The notes below the pieces were generated by a model that saw nothing but the letters and a program-made list of their open reading frames with translations, made no database searches and was not told the origin of the DNA. Of a DNA stretch of 64,000 bases, positions 40,159 to 49,191 are shown in pieces (position 1 is the first letter of the stretch; each line of letters opens with the position of its first letter). The DNA is from Lacihabitans sp. CCS-44 (lineage in GTDB: Bacteria; Bacteroidota; Bacteroidia; Cytophagales; Spirosomataceae), in the NCBI RefSeq assembly GCF_024343735.1, contig NZ_RJUE01000053.1, forward strand, positions 124,001 to 188,000, in the 5' to 3' direction. Made by a program: the position numbers and the translations under genes.

Positions 40159-42693
40159 TTAATCTTCTTCTTCCTCAAATCTACCAGCAGAAATACCACT
40201 ACTAAAAAATAAAGAATTCAAAAACAGTTTGTTTGTTCCATACCAAAATGCTCTGAAATTTGGGTTATCAGAAATGCTCACGATTTTACCTTGACCCAGC
40301 GTTTGGGCTATAATGGCCGGGCTATTCTTAAATCTCTCCAAGTTTTTTGCATGAACATAACCCGCCAAAAGAGGCTTATCTGTAAACATCAAAGGCGTAT
40401 TGTATGGATTCCCCGTTTCTTCAAAAGTTACATTATTCACCTTGAAAATCGGCAAAGTGCTCTGCTTGTATCCATAACAAAGCGGGTGACTAGGATCCAG
40501 CTTTGCTTCTAAAATAGCACCACTTGTTACCAAAGCTCCATCGAATCCACTTTTTGCCACAAATGGCCTTTTCGCTTTTCCGTCATTTGATGCTTCTGGT
40601 TTTATGCCCACCGTACCAATCTTCTTTTGTGATAACCAAGAAGCCGCATCTCCTAAAGCAACGACCGTACCTCCTTTTGCCAAAAATCCCTTAATTTTTT
40701 CATCTGAAAGGTCGGCATATCTACCTTGATTGATGATGATGTGTGTGTATTTGGTCAAATCTGCACGATTTACTGAAGCAATATCCATGTGACTAAGCGG
40801 AATACTTACCCTTTGATCCAATAAATGCCAAACTTCGCCCGCATCGTTATAATCAACACCATCACCCACTATCATGAGTGCTTGTGGCTTTTCCATTCTT
40901 CTAAACTTCTCACTGCCGAGGTTTATTCCACTTTGGGTAAGGCCCGTTTTTTGTCCATAAAAAACAGTTCCATCACGTTTCGCCAATTCTTCTAAATATG
41001 CTTGGGGATCATTTCCATCACATAAAATCTGAATTGTGCCATAAGAAAACGTTTTATTCTTTCCTTCAACTATAGCTTCAAACGGCTCGGTGGCATATTT
41101 AAGTTTGTAACCTTTATTGAGCAATTCATAAGCCGTTCTTGCTGCAAAATAACCATCCCATTCAAATAAATAAGAATATGTACTATTTCCAACAACTTTT
41201 CCGAGCGGGAAATTAATTTCAGAGAGTCTTTGCCCTAAAGAAATGGCAGTTTTTGAGTCTGCGAAAGGTACGTTCATGCAAAGCGGTAGTGTCCAAGCCG
41301 AAATATCGTAAAAAGCACTATCAGCAAATGTGGTTCTTTTTTCAAAAAGGGACTTCACCAACCTGTGTTTGGGTTGACTCATCGGGACAACGTAGGAGTC
41401 CGAGCTTGAAAATTGTGAACTACCTAAAGTTTCATTTTTAGATAGTTTATACACTTCAATTTTGTTTCTAAGCATCACATTTACCATTTCCCAAGTTCTA
41501 ACTGGGTCGTTTCCTCCACCGAAAACAAAGGCTTTTATCTCATCTGTAGATTTTTCTGCATAAAAATCTCTCATGTAAGTCAACAACTCATTTCTCATGT
41601 TTTTGGAGGCTTTCAAAGTAGAAAGTGTAGCTGAAAACTGGTTTCTAACCGTAAAAGGAAAACTCAAGATACCGTTAACGCTTTCTTGCAAATGACCACG
41701 AGATGACGCTTGTTCGAACAAAATGCCGATGGCTCCATTCACATCTGGAAGTGTTGAGCCTTTTCCATAATAGAAGTCATCATAGTTTTCTTTGGTATAA
41801 TAATAAGAGCCAATACTATCCAATCCTGCGGCATGAAACTGTCCAATTTTGCTTGTAAGTTCGATGTTTTTGACTGGTGTCATCGGGTGTGTACGTGCAG
41901 GAATGCCTGGCTGAAAGAAAAATGTAGAATTGCTTCCCATTTCGTGGTGATCAGTCAAAACGTTGGGCAACCAATCGTAATATTTAACCAAACGTCCTTT
42001 GCTTTCTGGCAATTGCTGATAAAGCCAGTCGCGGTTCATATCAAACCAATAGTGGTTGGTACGTCCTCCAGGCCAAGTTTCTCTAAACTCTCTTGAATTG
42101 GCATCCGAAACCAAGCTTTGGCTTTTGTTTTGGTTTACCCAAGTCGAAAACCTCGTTGCACCGTCAGGATTTATACTGGGGTCCACTAAAATTATACTTT
42201 CATTTAATAAAGCATCTATCTCCGCTCCTTGGGCTGCCGCGAGATAATAAATCGTCAATAAGGAAGAATTCAAACCAGAAGCCTCATTTCCGTGAACCGA
42301 ATAACCCATCCAAACTACAATTGGCATTTGCTCGGGCTTTAAGCTTTTCGAAACTTCTGAATTTGCCAACTTCAGGTGTTCTGCTCTTATTTGGTCAATA
42401 TTCGCTAAGTTTTTAGGAGAAGAAACAGTGGCTAGCATTAATTCCCTGTTTTCGAAGGAACGGGCATAAGTTTCAAGTTTTATTCTATCCGAATATTTAG
42501 ACACTTCTCTGTAATAAGCATAAATTTCATATGGGCTTACATGTTGCTCACCTACTTCATAGCCTAAAAAGGATTTTGGTGTAGGTATTTTGCTGTTGTA
42601 AGTTACATTTTTAGGCAGGTAATAATCGAGACCAATTTGCGAAAAAACAAAAGAAGGAATCAACAATAGAAATAAGGCAATTTTAATTTTCAT
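40159..42693 (-). CDS. Secreted M14 family zinc carboxypeptidase
   Basis: 844 aa with a signal peptide (MKIKIALFLLLIPSFVFSQ). The M14 domain is at about residues 50-330: GYSVHGNEASGLNSS carries the HxxE zinc ligands, DHHEMGSNSTFFFQPG lies past the NRDW block (NPDGATRF, MNRDW), and a Glu in GILFEQASSRG (about 328) may be the catalytic base. The C-terminal 450 residues include a glutamine-amidotransferase-like Rossmann region (AQALMIVGDGVDYNDAGEVWHLLDQ) and end in a beta domain, as in other large Bacteroidota M14 enzymes. Acts in the periplasm or outside the cell on peptides. Confidence 0.88.
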   Translation of the reverse strand: MKIKIALFLLLIPSFVFSQIGLDYYLPKNVTYNSKIPTPKSFLGYEVGEQHVSPYEIYAYYREVSKYSDRIKLETYARSFENRELMLATVSSPKNLANIDQIRAEHLKLANSEVSKSLKPEQMPIVVWMGYSVHGNEASGLNSSLLTIYYLAAAQGAEIDALLNESIILVDPSINPDGATRFSTWVNQNKSQSLVSDANSREFRETWPGGRTNHYWFDMNRDWLYQQLPESKGRLVKYYDWLPNVLTDHHEMGSNSTFFFQPGIPARTHPMTPVKNIELTSKIGQFHAAGLDSIGSYYYTKENYDDFYYGKGSTLPDVNGAIGILFEQASSRGHLQESVNGILSFPFTVRNQFSATLSTLKASKNMRNELLTYMRDFYAEKSTDEIKAFVFGGGNDPVRTWEMVNVMLRNKIEVYKLSKNETLGSSQFSSSDSYVVPMSQPKHRLVKSLFEKRTTFADSAFYDISAWTLPLCMNVPFADSKTAISLGQRLSEINFPLGKVVGNSTYSYLFEWDGYFAARTAYELLNKGYKLKYATEPFEAIVEGKNKTFSYGTIQILCDGNDPQAYLEELAKRDGTVFYGQKTGLTQSGINLGSEKFRRMEKPQALMIVGDGVDYNDAGEVWHLLDQRVSIPLSHMDIASVNRADLTKYTHIIINQGRYADLSDEKIKGFLAKGGTVVALGDAASWLSQKKIGTVGIKPEASNDGKAKRPFVAKSGFDGALVTSGAILEAKLDPSHPLCYGYKQSTLPIFKVNNVTFEETGNPYNTPLMFTDKPLLAGYVHAKNLERFKNSPAIIAQTLGQGKIVSISDNPNFRAFWYGTNKLFLNSLFFSSGISAGRFEEEED

Positions 42694-42764
42694 ATATTAG
42701 AGATTGATGAAGAGGTTTAATAAAATAAAGGTAACCAAAGTATGCTTTAAAAACAAAATTTGGA

Positions 42765-42772
42765 TATATTTG
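42765..42772 (+). promoter_or_regulatory. -7 element of the M20 amidohydrolase gene
   Basis: TATATTTG matches TANNTTTG, 24 nt before the ATG at 42797. It places transcription start after the only alternative in-frame start (TTG, 42760). Confidence 0.55.
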
Positions 42773-42796
42773 GATTAGAAAAAAACCTCTCAAACT

Positions 42797-44433
42797 ATGA
42801 AAAAAACCTTCTATTCATTCTTTTAATCATGATTTTGACAAATCATGCCCATTCTCAAAAAAACACTAAAAAGAAACCTGCAGAACCCGATAAACTGGAG
42901 CTTCTGAAACAAGAAGTTATTGCCAAAATAGACAATAATCAAAAACTCACTCAGGAAATAAACGACATGCTTTTCAGTTTTAGCGAATTGGGCTTTCAGG
43001 AATATGAAACTTCGAAATATCTAACAGAACTATTGGAAAAGAAAGGATTTACAGTAGAAAAAGGCATTGCGAACATTCCGACTGCTTGGATAGCAAAATG
43101 GGGAAGCGGCAAACCTGTGATAGCCATTGGCTCTGATGTGGATTGCATTCCGAAAGCATCTCAAAAACCCGGTGTAGCATACAAAGACCCCATTGTGGAA
43201 GGTGCTCCTGGACACGGAGAAGGCCATAATTCTGGCCAAGCCCTTAATATTACAGCTGCTTTGGCATTGAAAGAAATTATGGAAAGAGAAAAAATACCAG
43301 GTACACTTATGCTTTGGCCGGGTGTGGCTGAAGAACAAGTGGGTACGAAAGCGATTTTTGTAAGAGAAGGCTATTTCAAAGACGTGGACGCTTGTATTTT
43401 TACGCATGTGGCCAATAATCTGGGCGTTTCGTGGGGCGATGCTGGAAATACAGGTTTGGTTTCTGTTAAATTTCATTTTGAAGGTGCCGCTGCACATGCT
43501 GCAGGAGCACCTTGGAGAGGCAAAAGTGCTTTGGATGCCGTAGAGTTAATGAATATTGGCTGGAACTTCAAAAGAGAACATCTAGAAACCACCCAAAGGT
43601 CTCACTATGTAATTTCCGATGGTGGCGACCAGCCCAATGTGGTTCCATCAAAAGCTACCGTTTGGTATTATTTCAGAGAAAGAACTTATCCTAAAATTAA
43701 GAATTTATTTGATAACGGGATAAAAATAGCCGAAGGTGCTGCTCTTATGACGGATACAAAATTCACTTACGAAATATTAGGTAGTGCTTGGCCGGGGCAT
43801 TTCAATAAAGCATTGGCTGCTACAGCTTATCAAAATATCAAGAAAGTGGGTTTACCAAAATGGTCGGAAGAGGACCAATTGCTTGCAAAAGCATCACAAA
43901 TAGAACTAAAATCTCCTGAAGTGAATGGTTTGGCTATGGAACTGGATTCTGTTTCTGAGCCAGTGTATTCGCCCCTTGTAATTAGACAAGGTGGTTCTGA
44001 TGACATTGCCGACATTTCATGGTCATTGCCCACCATTGTACTTAGATATCCTTCCAATATGCCTGGAATGCCTGGTCACCACTGGGCAAACGCCATCACG
44101 ATGGCGACCCCAATAGCCCATAAAGGTTGTACAGCAGGTGCTAAAGTAGAAGCCATGACGATTTTGGATTTGCTTTACAAACCGCAAATTCTTAAAGATG
44201 CTTGGGAATATTACAACAATACCCAAACCAAGGAGCAAAAATATACGCCATTGATTTCGAAAGATGACAAGCCAGCTATTCAGTTGAATACCAGCATAAT
44301 GCAAACTTTCAATCCTGAGCTGAAAAAGTATCACTATGATCCGAGTAAATACAACACTTATTTGGAGCAATTGGGGATAAAATATCCAACGGTAAGACAA
44401 GATCAATTAGATGCTTTGAAGGCTAAAAAGTAA
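42797..44433 (+). CDS. Secreted M20 amidohydrolase (AbgB-like), apparent frameshift at the start
   Basis: About 545 aa. The M20 fold is clear: GSDVDCIPKAS and APGHGEGHNSGQALNIT (zinc ligands), WPGVAEEQVGTKA (catalytic Glu pair), a dimerisation domain with HFEGAAAHAAGAPWRGKSALDA and the closing MPGHHWANA. It resembles p-aminobenzoyl-glutamate hydrolase subunit B and acts on an amide substrate after export. The start is odd: the promoter-proximal ATG (42797) is followed by seven A and is out of frame with the body. One more A would give MKKNLLFILLIMILTNHAHS, a perfect signal peptide. The body is open from upstream of this point. Confidence 0.85.
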
Positions 44434-44439
44434 GGGTTT

Positions 44440-45168
44440 TTATCTTTTAAAATTCTTAAACAAGCTCCAGATTTTCATCATAACCACACCAAAAACAGCT
44501 TCTTGGAAGATTTTGGTTGACATTTTAGATTGTCCGAGTGTCCTATCAGTAAAAATGATAGGCACTTCTTTTATTTTAAATTTGAAGAGATAGGCATTAA
44601 ACTTCATTTCTATCTGAAAGGCATAACCTACAAAACGTATTTGGTCAAGCGGAATCGTTTCTAAAACCTCTCTCGAATAACAAATAAAACCACCCGTGGG
44701 ATCCATGATGGGCATGCCTGTTAGAAATCTTACATAAATCCCTGCACCGTAAGACATCAAAACTCTGCCAATTGGCCAGTTGACTACGTTTACACCATTT
44801 ATATATCTGGAGCCAATAGCCACATCATTTCCTTCTTCAGAACACGCTTTGTATAGTTTTACCAAATCTGCCGGATTATGGGAAAAATCCGCATCCATTT
44901 CATAAATATATTGAAATCCCTTGGCCAAAGCCCATTTAAAACCGTGAATATAGGCAGTTCCGAGTCCTTGTTTTCCTTTTCGTTCTTCTAAATGAAGTTG
45001 TGAAGGAAACTGATGCTGAAGTTCTTTAACTTTTTGAGCCGTACCATCTGGCGAACCATCGTCTACTATCAAAACATCAAACCAGACGGGCAGATTAAAA
45101 ACCGCTTTGATGATGGCCTCGATGTTTTCTATTTCATTATAGGTAGGTATGATTACCAGATTTTTCAT
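44440..45168 (-). CDS. Polyprenol monophosphomannose synthase-like glycosyltransferase (GT2, DPM1 type)
   Basis: 242 aa. The GT2 domain has NLVIIPTYNEIENIE, LIVDDGSPDGTA (DxD-type nucleotide site) and YEMDADFSHNPADLVK (metal/catalytic aspartates). GSRYINGVNVVNWPIGR and TGGFICYSREVLE are DPM1 hallmarks. It transfers a sugar from GDP- or UDP-sugar to polyprenyl phosphate on the membrane. No C-terminal helices, so cytoplasmic face association is expected. Its start directly abuts the stop codon of the DUF4296 gene. Confidence 0.93.
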   Translation of the reverse strand: MKNLVIIPTYNEIENIEAIIKAVFNLPVWFDVLIVDDGSPDGTAQKVKELQHQFPSQLHLEERKGKQGLGTAYIHGFKWALAKGFQYIYEMDADFSHNPADLVKLYKACSEEGNDVAIGSRYINGVNVVNWPIGRVLMSYGAGIYVRFLTGMPIMDPTGGFICYSREVLETIPLDQIRFVGYAFQIEMKFNAYLFKFKIKEVPIIFTDRTLGQSKMSTKIFQEAVFGVVMMKIWSLFKNFKR

Positions 45169-45513
45169 TCAGTAGGTAGTATTTTTGTTTTTATTTTTTT
45201 CAATGATTTTTTCGGCCTGAACATAAATAGAAAGCAATTGTTTTTTGTCTTTGGCATAAAAATCAAAGCTTTTGAGATACAGAACTGAATCTATTTTATA
45301 TTTTTTGTATATCTGCTTTTCTAAGTATTTAAAAGCAACTCTAGACGAATCTACTCCGCTGAGATTTAATCTACTTACTTTCGCTTCAGCGGTTTTTAAT
45401 TCGGCAAAAACTATCGCCATTGTTTTTTTATCTATAAAATCTTCTGACGAAGACTTGCAAGAAAAAAAACATGTCAACGAAATAAATACTATTTTTATGC
45501 CAAGTTTACCCAA
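45169..45513 (-). CDS. DUF4296 lipoprotein
   Basis: 114 aa. Signal MGKLGIKIVFISLTCFFSC ends in a lipobox at Cys19. The mature domain EDFIDKKTMAIVFAELKTAEAKVSRL...FKYLEKQIYKKYKIDSVLYLKSFDFYAKD is the DUF4296 helical fold. It belongs to the phylum's surface or periplasmic lipoproteins; function unknown. The stop codon touches the GT2 start (TGA then ATG), so they are translated together. Confidence 0.85.
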   Translation of the reverse strand: MGKLGIKIVFISLTCFFSCKSSSEDFIDKKTMAIVFAELKTAEAKVSRLNLSGVDSSRVAFKYLEKQIYKKYKIDSVLYLKSFDFYAKDKKQLLSIYVQAEKIIEKNKNKNTTY

Positions 45514-45539
45514 TGTCTATGGTTTTTAGATATTACGAA

Positions 45540-45547
45540 CAAAAATA
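45540..45547 (-). promoter_or_regulatory. -7 element of the DUF4296-GT2 operon
   Basis: Minus strand TATTTTTG, 26 nt before the DUF4296 start. Confidence 0.5.
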
Positions 45548-45611
45548 ACTAATTATCGGGCAAGGGATAAATCTAAGCTCATAAATTTCGTTAAAACAGC
45601 ATTTTGGTCTT

Positions 45612-46472
45612 GTGAAAGAAATAATCAATAAACTCAATAAGTACGAAATTAAAATCAGAAAAGCTGTCAATTCACATTTGAATGGCAACTTTAGCTCGGT
45701 TTTTAAAGGTACTGGTTTGGAGTTTAGCGACCTTAGAACTTACCAATATGGCGACGATGTCCGTGCCATTGACTGGGTAGCAACGGCCAAAGGACACGGT
45801 GCTTATGTGAAGATATTTAAAGAGGAAAAAGAACAAACTGTTTTTTTTATGCTCGATGTGAGCGGTTCACAAGATGTAGGAAAAGACGGCTCTTTGAAAA
45901 TAGACACTGCAAAGGAAATCTGTGGTGTATTGACACTTTCGGCCATAAAAGAAGCCAGCCAAGTGGGTTTGTACTGTTTTTCTGACCAAAAAGAGCTTTA
46001 CTTGAAGCCCGAGTCAGGCATGAAACAGGCCTACAACATCATTTCTAAAATGTTTAGGCTGGAGCCACTTTCCTTAAAGACCAATCTACAAGAAGCCATA
46101 GCTTTTGCTCTAAATATTCTGAAAAGAAAGAGTGTGATTATCCTCATTTCTGATTTTCTTGATAAAGACTACTCTCACAACCTAAAAGCTCTTGCAAGAA
46201 AGCACGATTTGGTAGTTCTGCATATTTACGACAAAAGAGAAGTGAATTTGCCTAGCTTGGGCATTGTTCCAGTGTATGACAAAGAAGCAGGAAAAACAAC
46301 TTGGATAAATACAAGTTCCAGATTTTTTAAGCGTGAAATGAGGGATATTTTTGAAGAAAACAGTAGCGAACTTGAAAAGCTTTGTAAACAAAACAAGGCT
46401 AATTATCTATCAATAGAGTCGGGGGCTAATTATGTTAATAGTCTAATTCAACTTTTTAGGTATAGAAAATGA
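45612..46472 (+). CDS. DUF58 domain protein (MoxR-associated type)
   Basis: 286 aa from a GTG start at 45612. The DUF58 core FSDLRTYQYGDDVRAIDWVATAK is at about residues 36-58 (R-x-Y-x-x-GD-x-x-R-x-IDW). A vWA-like part follows with FMLDVSGSQDVG (MIDAS DxSxS), and DFLDKDY near residue 182. DUF58 proteins pair with MoxR AAA+ ATPases and with Bat/CoxE-type proteins in the phylum; moxR itself is not visible here. Overlaps the next gene by 4 nt (ATGA). Confidence 0.9.
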   Translation: MKEIINKLNKYEIKIRKAVNSHLNGNFSSVFKGTGLEFSDLRTYQYGDDVRAIDWVATAKGHGAYVKIFKEEKEQTVFFMLDVSGSQDVGKDGSLKIDTAKEICGVLTLSAIKEASQVGLYCFSDQKELYLKPESGMKQAYNIISKMFRLEPLSLKTNLQEAIAFALNILKRKSVIILISDFLDKDYSHNLKALARKHDLVVLHIYDKREVNLPSLGIVPVYDKEAGKTTWINTSSRFFKREMRDIFEENSSELEKLCKQNKANYLSIESGANYVNSLIQLFRYRK

Positions 46473-47347
46473 GAATCTATTTAAGCTCCTTATTTGTTTT
46501 CCTATATGCTTTCGGGTTTGCTCAAAAGCCCAAGGCTTACTTTAGCAACGATTCACTGTTTATCGGAAAACCTGTTTTTTTCTCTTTGACTTATTTGCAC
46601 AACGGCAAAACTGATTTGCTATTTCCAGACTCCTCCTATAACTATAAGCCTTTTGAGTTTTTAGATGTAGAATTTTTTCCAACGAAAACACAAAATGGGA
46701 AAAGCCTAGACAGTGTGGTATACAAACTCATAACGTTTAGTGTGGATAGCACTTATTCTTTGTCGTTACCTATTCAAGTGTTGCGTTCTAAGAAAACCAT
46801 TTTTTCGGATACGGCCAGTATAAAACTGAATTCACTATTAGATACTACTGACATTAGAAATCACATTATTAAAAAATCTACGGGGTATTTTACCGTACCG
46901 TTAGATTTCAATTTTCCAAAGTTGCTATATTATTTAGTCCTACTCCTTATTTCTTTCGCCGTTTTTTGGGCTTTGTTTGGAAAATTTCTCGTTCGGAATG
47001 TTCGCATTTGGCAGTTTGGACAAAAACACCAAAAGTTTTCTGCGGCATTCAAAAAACTCAGCAAAAGTCCAAAGAACTTTGCCAACATAAGCAGTGGTCT
47101 GATCATCTGGAAAAACTATTTGGAGTGGTTATTGAAAAAACCCTACTCAACCATGACCACCTCTGAAATAAGCAAAACCCTTAAAAACGAGCGTTTAGAA
47201 GATGCCCTTAAAGAGTTCGACTTGGCCATATATGGAGGCGTTTTGTCCGATCAAATTCCTTTTGCATTCAATATTTTGTTTGATTTTGCCTCTGATTCTT
47301 TCAAAAAACAACGAAAAATTTACAAAGACTTTCTAAAAAATAAATAG
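46469..47347 (+). CDS. Bat/MoxR-operon membrane protein
   Basis: 292 aa with a signal peptide (MRIYLSSLFVFLYAFGFAQ). A periplasmic domain (about residues 20-150) with beta strands (FIGKPVFFSLTYLHNGKTDLLFPDSS) is followed by one transmembrane helix (LLYYLVLLLISFAVFWALFG, about 152-171) and a helical cytoplasmic tail with FANISSGLIIWKNYLEWLLKKPYSTMTTSEI (core LIIWKNYLEWLL). The plan is that of BatD/DUF4381-type partners of DUF58 and MoxR in aerotolerance-type operons. Its ATG overlaps the DUF58 stop. No specific family name can be confirmed. Confidence 0.7.
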   Translation: MRIYLSSLFVFLYAFGFAQKPKAYFSNDSLFIGKPVFFSLTYLHNGKTDLLFPDSSYNYKPFEFLDVEFFPTKTQNGKSLDSVVYKLITFSVDSTYSLSLPIQVLRSKKTIFSDTASIKLNSLLDTTDIRNHIIKKSTGYFTVPLDFNFPKLLYYLVLLLISFAVFWALFGKFLVRNVRIWQFGQKHQKFSAAFKKLSKSPKNFANISSGLIIWKNYLEWLLKKPYSTMTTSEISKTLKNERLEDALKEFDLAIYGGVLSDQIPFAFNILFDFASDSFKKQRKIYKDFLKNK

Positions 47348-47389
47348 TAATTATTACCACTTCAAATCTATATCATAAGACTTGATGAT

Positions 47390-47397
47390 TAGTTTTG
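47390..47397 (+). promoter_or_regulatory. -7 element of the NeuD-like gene
   Basis: TAGTTTTG, 17 nt before the ATG at 47415. Confidence 0.5.
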
Positions 47398-47414
47398 CAT
47401 AAAAATTGAAATTG

Positions 47415-48053
47415 ATGAAAAATCCTGTTGTAATATTTGGTGCTGGTACATTAGGCCGTTTGGCTTTGGACATATTCAGTAGCAACGATGTGTTGGTTTA
47501 TGGCTTTTTGGACGATGACAAGAAGAAACATAACACTGAGATTTCAGAAGTTGTGGTGCTTGGCGACCCGATGGACGATGGCTTTTTAAAAATTATTGGT
47601 AACAAAACAGAGGCATTTGTGGCTTTAGAAAACAAAACCCACAAAGAGAAAGTAGTAAAAATGCTTTTGGAAAGAAGAAAAACCATGCCCGTGAATGCCA
47701 TACACGGAAAAGCAATAGTTTCTGAAGACGCTGAGCTTGGACATGGAATTTTGATAGCAGGGGGAGCTGTGGTAAATCAAGGGGCAAAAATAGGAAATCA
47801 CACGATAATTCTCTCAAATGCAGTAGTTGACACCCAAGCTGAAATAGGCGAATTTGTAGAAATAGGCAACGGTGCCATAATTAATGCAGAAGTTACTATT
47901 GAAAACGGAGCCTTCATTGGCAGTGGAGCCATAGTGGTTTCAGGTATAAAAATCTGTAAAAACGCACGAGTAGGTGCCGGTTCTGTAGTCATTGAAGATG
48001 TAAAAGAAGGAGCAACTGTTTTTGGAAATCCTGCGGTTGTGGTTGGAAAGTGA
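47415..48053 (+). CDS. NeuD/PglD-type sugar O/N-acyltransferase
   Basis: 212 aa from the ATG at 47415; a TTG three codons earlier is not needed. The N-terminal Rossmann-like part VVIFGAGTLGRLALDIF...VYGFLDDDKKK binds the UDP-sugar. The C-terminal left-handed beta helix has hexapeptide repeats (GHGILIAGGAVVNQGAKIGNHTIILSN, GAFIGSGAIVVSGI, ARVGAGSVVIEDV) and ends GNPAVVVG, where acyl-CoA and the catalytic His (GNHTI) sit. Acts in surface glycan or sialic-acid-type sugar synthesis. Acceptor not known. Confidence 0.9.
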   Translation: MKNPVVIFGAGTLGRLALDIFSSNDVLVYGFLDDDKKKHNTEISEVVVLGDPMDDGFLKIIGNKTEAFVALENKTHKEKVVKMLLERRKTMPVNAIHGKAIVSEDAELGHGILIAGGAVVNQGAKIGNHTIILSNAVVDTQAEIGEFVEIGNGAIINAEVTIENGAFIGSGAIVVSGIKICKNARVGAGSVVIEDVKEGATVFGNPAVVVGK

Positions 48054-48112
48054 GGCGATTTGTAATATCGGATGCTATATTTCTAGCGTAATCCAATGAA
48101 GAATTAAAAAGA

Positions 48113-48370
48113 ATGAATATCAAACTAATTTACAAGGTTATTCAATTTATATATTTTTTTCCATTCTGTTACCTTTATTTTAAATATCTAAAAATGAAGT
48201 TATCCTATTTTAGGGGTAACATATTCAGAGCGATTATTAGCATCTGCGTTTTTGAATTATTTGTAGAAGATAGTGAAATAAATAAATTGAATAATATTCT
48301 AACAAAAAAAACATTGCTGTACTTTATTATAGCAATTGTTTCTGAATTTGTTTATTTAAATATGTTATAA
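48113..48370 (+). CDS. Possible small membrane protein
   Basis: 85 aa. Two hydrophobic helices can be drawn (about residues 7-25 and 67-82), with a charged middle VEDSEINKLNNILTKK. The ATG at 48113 follows the acyltransferase stop by 59 nt. Codon usage is AT-rich and I recognise no family. It may be spurious. The palindromic repeat at 48375 begins right after its stop codon. Confidence 0.3.
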   Translation: MNIKLIYKVIQFIYFFPFCYLYFKYLKMKLSYFRGNIFRAIISICVFELFVEDSEINKLNNILTKKTLLYFIIAIVSEFVYLNML

Positions 48371-48374
48371 TCTA

Positions 48375-48427
48375 GCTGTGCTTAGTCTGAAGACTAAGCA
48401 CGAGTGACCATCGGTCTCCAGACCGAA
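48375..48427. repeat. Two-module palindromic repeat (copy 2, inverted)
   Basis: GTGCTTAGTCT-GA-AGACTAAGCAC (48378-48401; perfect 11-bp arms) followed by TCGGTCT-CC-AGACCGA (48411-48426). It is the reverse-oriented counterpart of the repeat at 20758-20812. Confidence 0.85.
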
Positions 48428-48440
48428 TTACTGATTCAAT

Positions 48441-49004
48441 TTACCCCTCCCCCAAGCACTCAAAAACCATTCTATAAAAATCAGGATGCGATTGCCATGT
48501 TTGGCCTGAAACGTATCTTCCGTCTCTTACGGCTTCGTTCTTTCCAATAAAATTTCCTCCACAGGCTTCTACTTCAAATCTTACGTTTTCGTAACAAGTA
48601 ACGGTTTTATTTTTAACCAAACCAGCTGCAGTGAGAATCTGAATTCCGTGGCAAATAGAGAAGATGAATTTGTCGGCTTTGTCAAATGCTCTTACAATTT
48701 CTATCACTTTATCATTATGGCGTAAAAACTCGGGTGCTCTTCCACCTAAAATCAAAACGGCCAAATATTCTTCCTCTTTTACGTCATCAAACGCAATGTC
48801 TGACTCCACCATGTATCCTGGTTTTTCAACATAAGTATCCCAGCCAGGTTCAAAATCATGAATAACCAAATTGAGCCTTTTTACACTTGGTGCGGCAATA
48901 ACAGACTCATAACCAGCTTCTTCAAAGCGGTGTTTGCCATACAAACATTCGTAACCTTCGCCAGCATCGCCAGTGATAATAAGAATTTTTCCTTTCTTTG
49001 ACAT
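48441..49004 (-). CDS. DJ-1/PfpI family protein
   Basis: 187 aa, one class I glutamine-amidotransferase-like domain. The nucleophile elbow FSICHGIQILTAAG (Cys about 117, followed by His) and the acidic residue in GGRAPEFLRHND (about 90) are the family's Cys/Glu pair. ILIITGDAGEGYECLYGKHRFEEAGYE begins the fold. Members act as chaperones, deglycases or peptidases and the exact role cannot be told. Monocistronic with its own promoter. Confidence 0.9.
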   Translation of the reverse strand: MSKKGKILIITGDAGEGYECLYGKHRFEEAGYESVIAAPSVKRLNLVIHDFEPGWDTYVEKPGYMVESDIAFDDVKEEEYLAVLILGGRAPEFLRHNDKVIEIVRAFDKADKFIFSICHGIQILTAAGLVKNKTVTCYENVRFEVEACGGNFIGKNEAVRDGRYVSGQTWQSHPDFYRMVFECLGEG

Positions 49005-49030
49005 TGTATTAAATTAGGTTGAATAAAGAA

Positions 49031-49038
49031 CAAATATA
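49031..49038 (-). promoter_or_regulatory. -7 element of the DJ-1/PfpI gene
   Basis: Minus strand TATATTTG, 26 nt before the start. Confidence 0.5.
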
Positions 49039-49134
49039 AAAAATTCTGCTACCAATTCGGCAGATTACGACATTATGAGGGAAGAAAATTGTGATTTTGA
49101 AATCAAGCAAAACCCTTCGGAAACTCTGTCAGAT

Positions 49135-49167
49135 AGAGTTGACAACTTTTTAAAAGTTGCCAACTCT
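49135..49167. repeat. Near-perfect 33-nt palindrome
   Basis: Left arm AGAGTTGACAACTTTT (49135-49150) and right arm AAAAGTTGCCAACTCT (49152-49167) pair at 15 of 16 positions around a single T. It overlaps a smaller hairpin ACTCT...AGAGT at 49123. It lies 24 nt past the stop of the carbamoyltransferase gene, so it may end that transcript. Confidence 0.8.
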
Positions 49168-49191
49168 GCTGCTACCTTAATGTTAAAAAAA

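Noticed and set aside
42760-42796. In-frame TTG start for the M20 amidohydrolase
   Set aside because: It lies just upstream of the -7 element, so it would not be in the transcript, and the resulting N-terminus MDIFGLEKNLSNYEKN is not a signal peptide.
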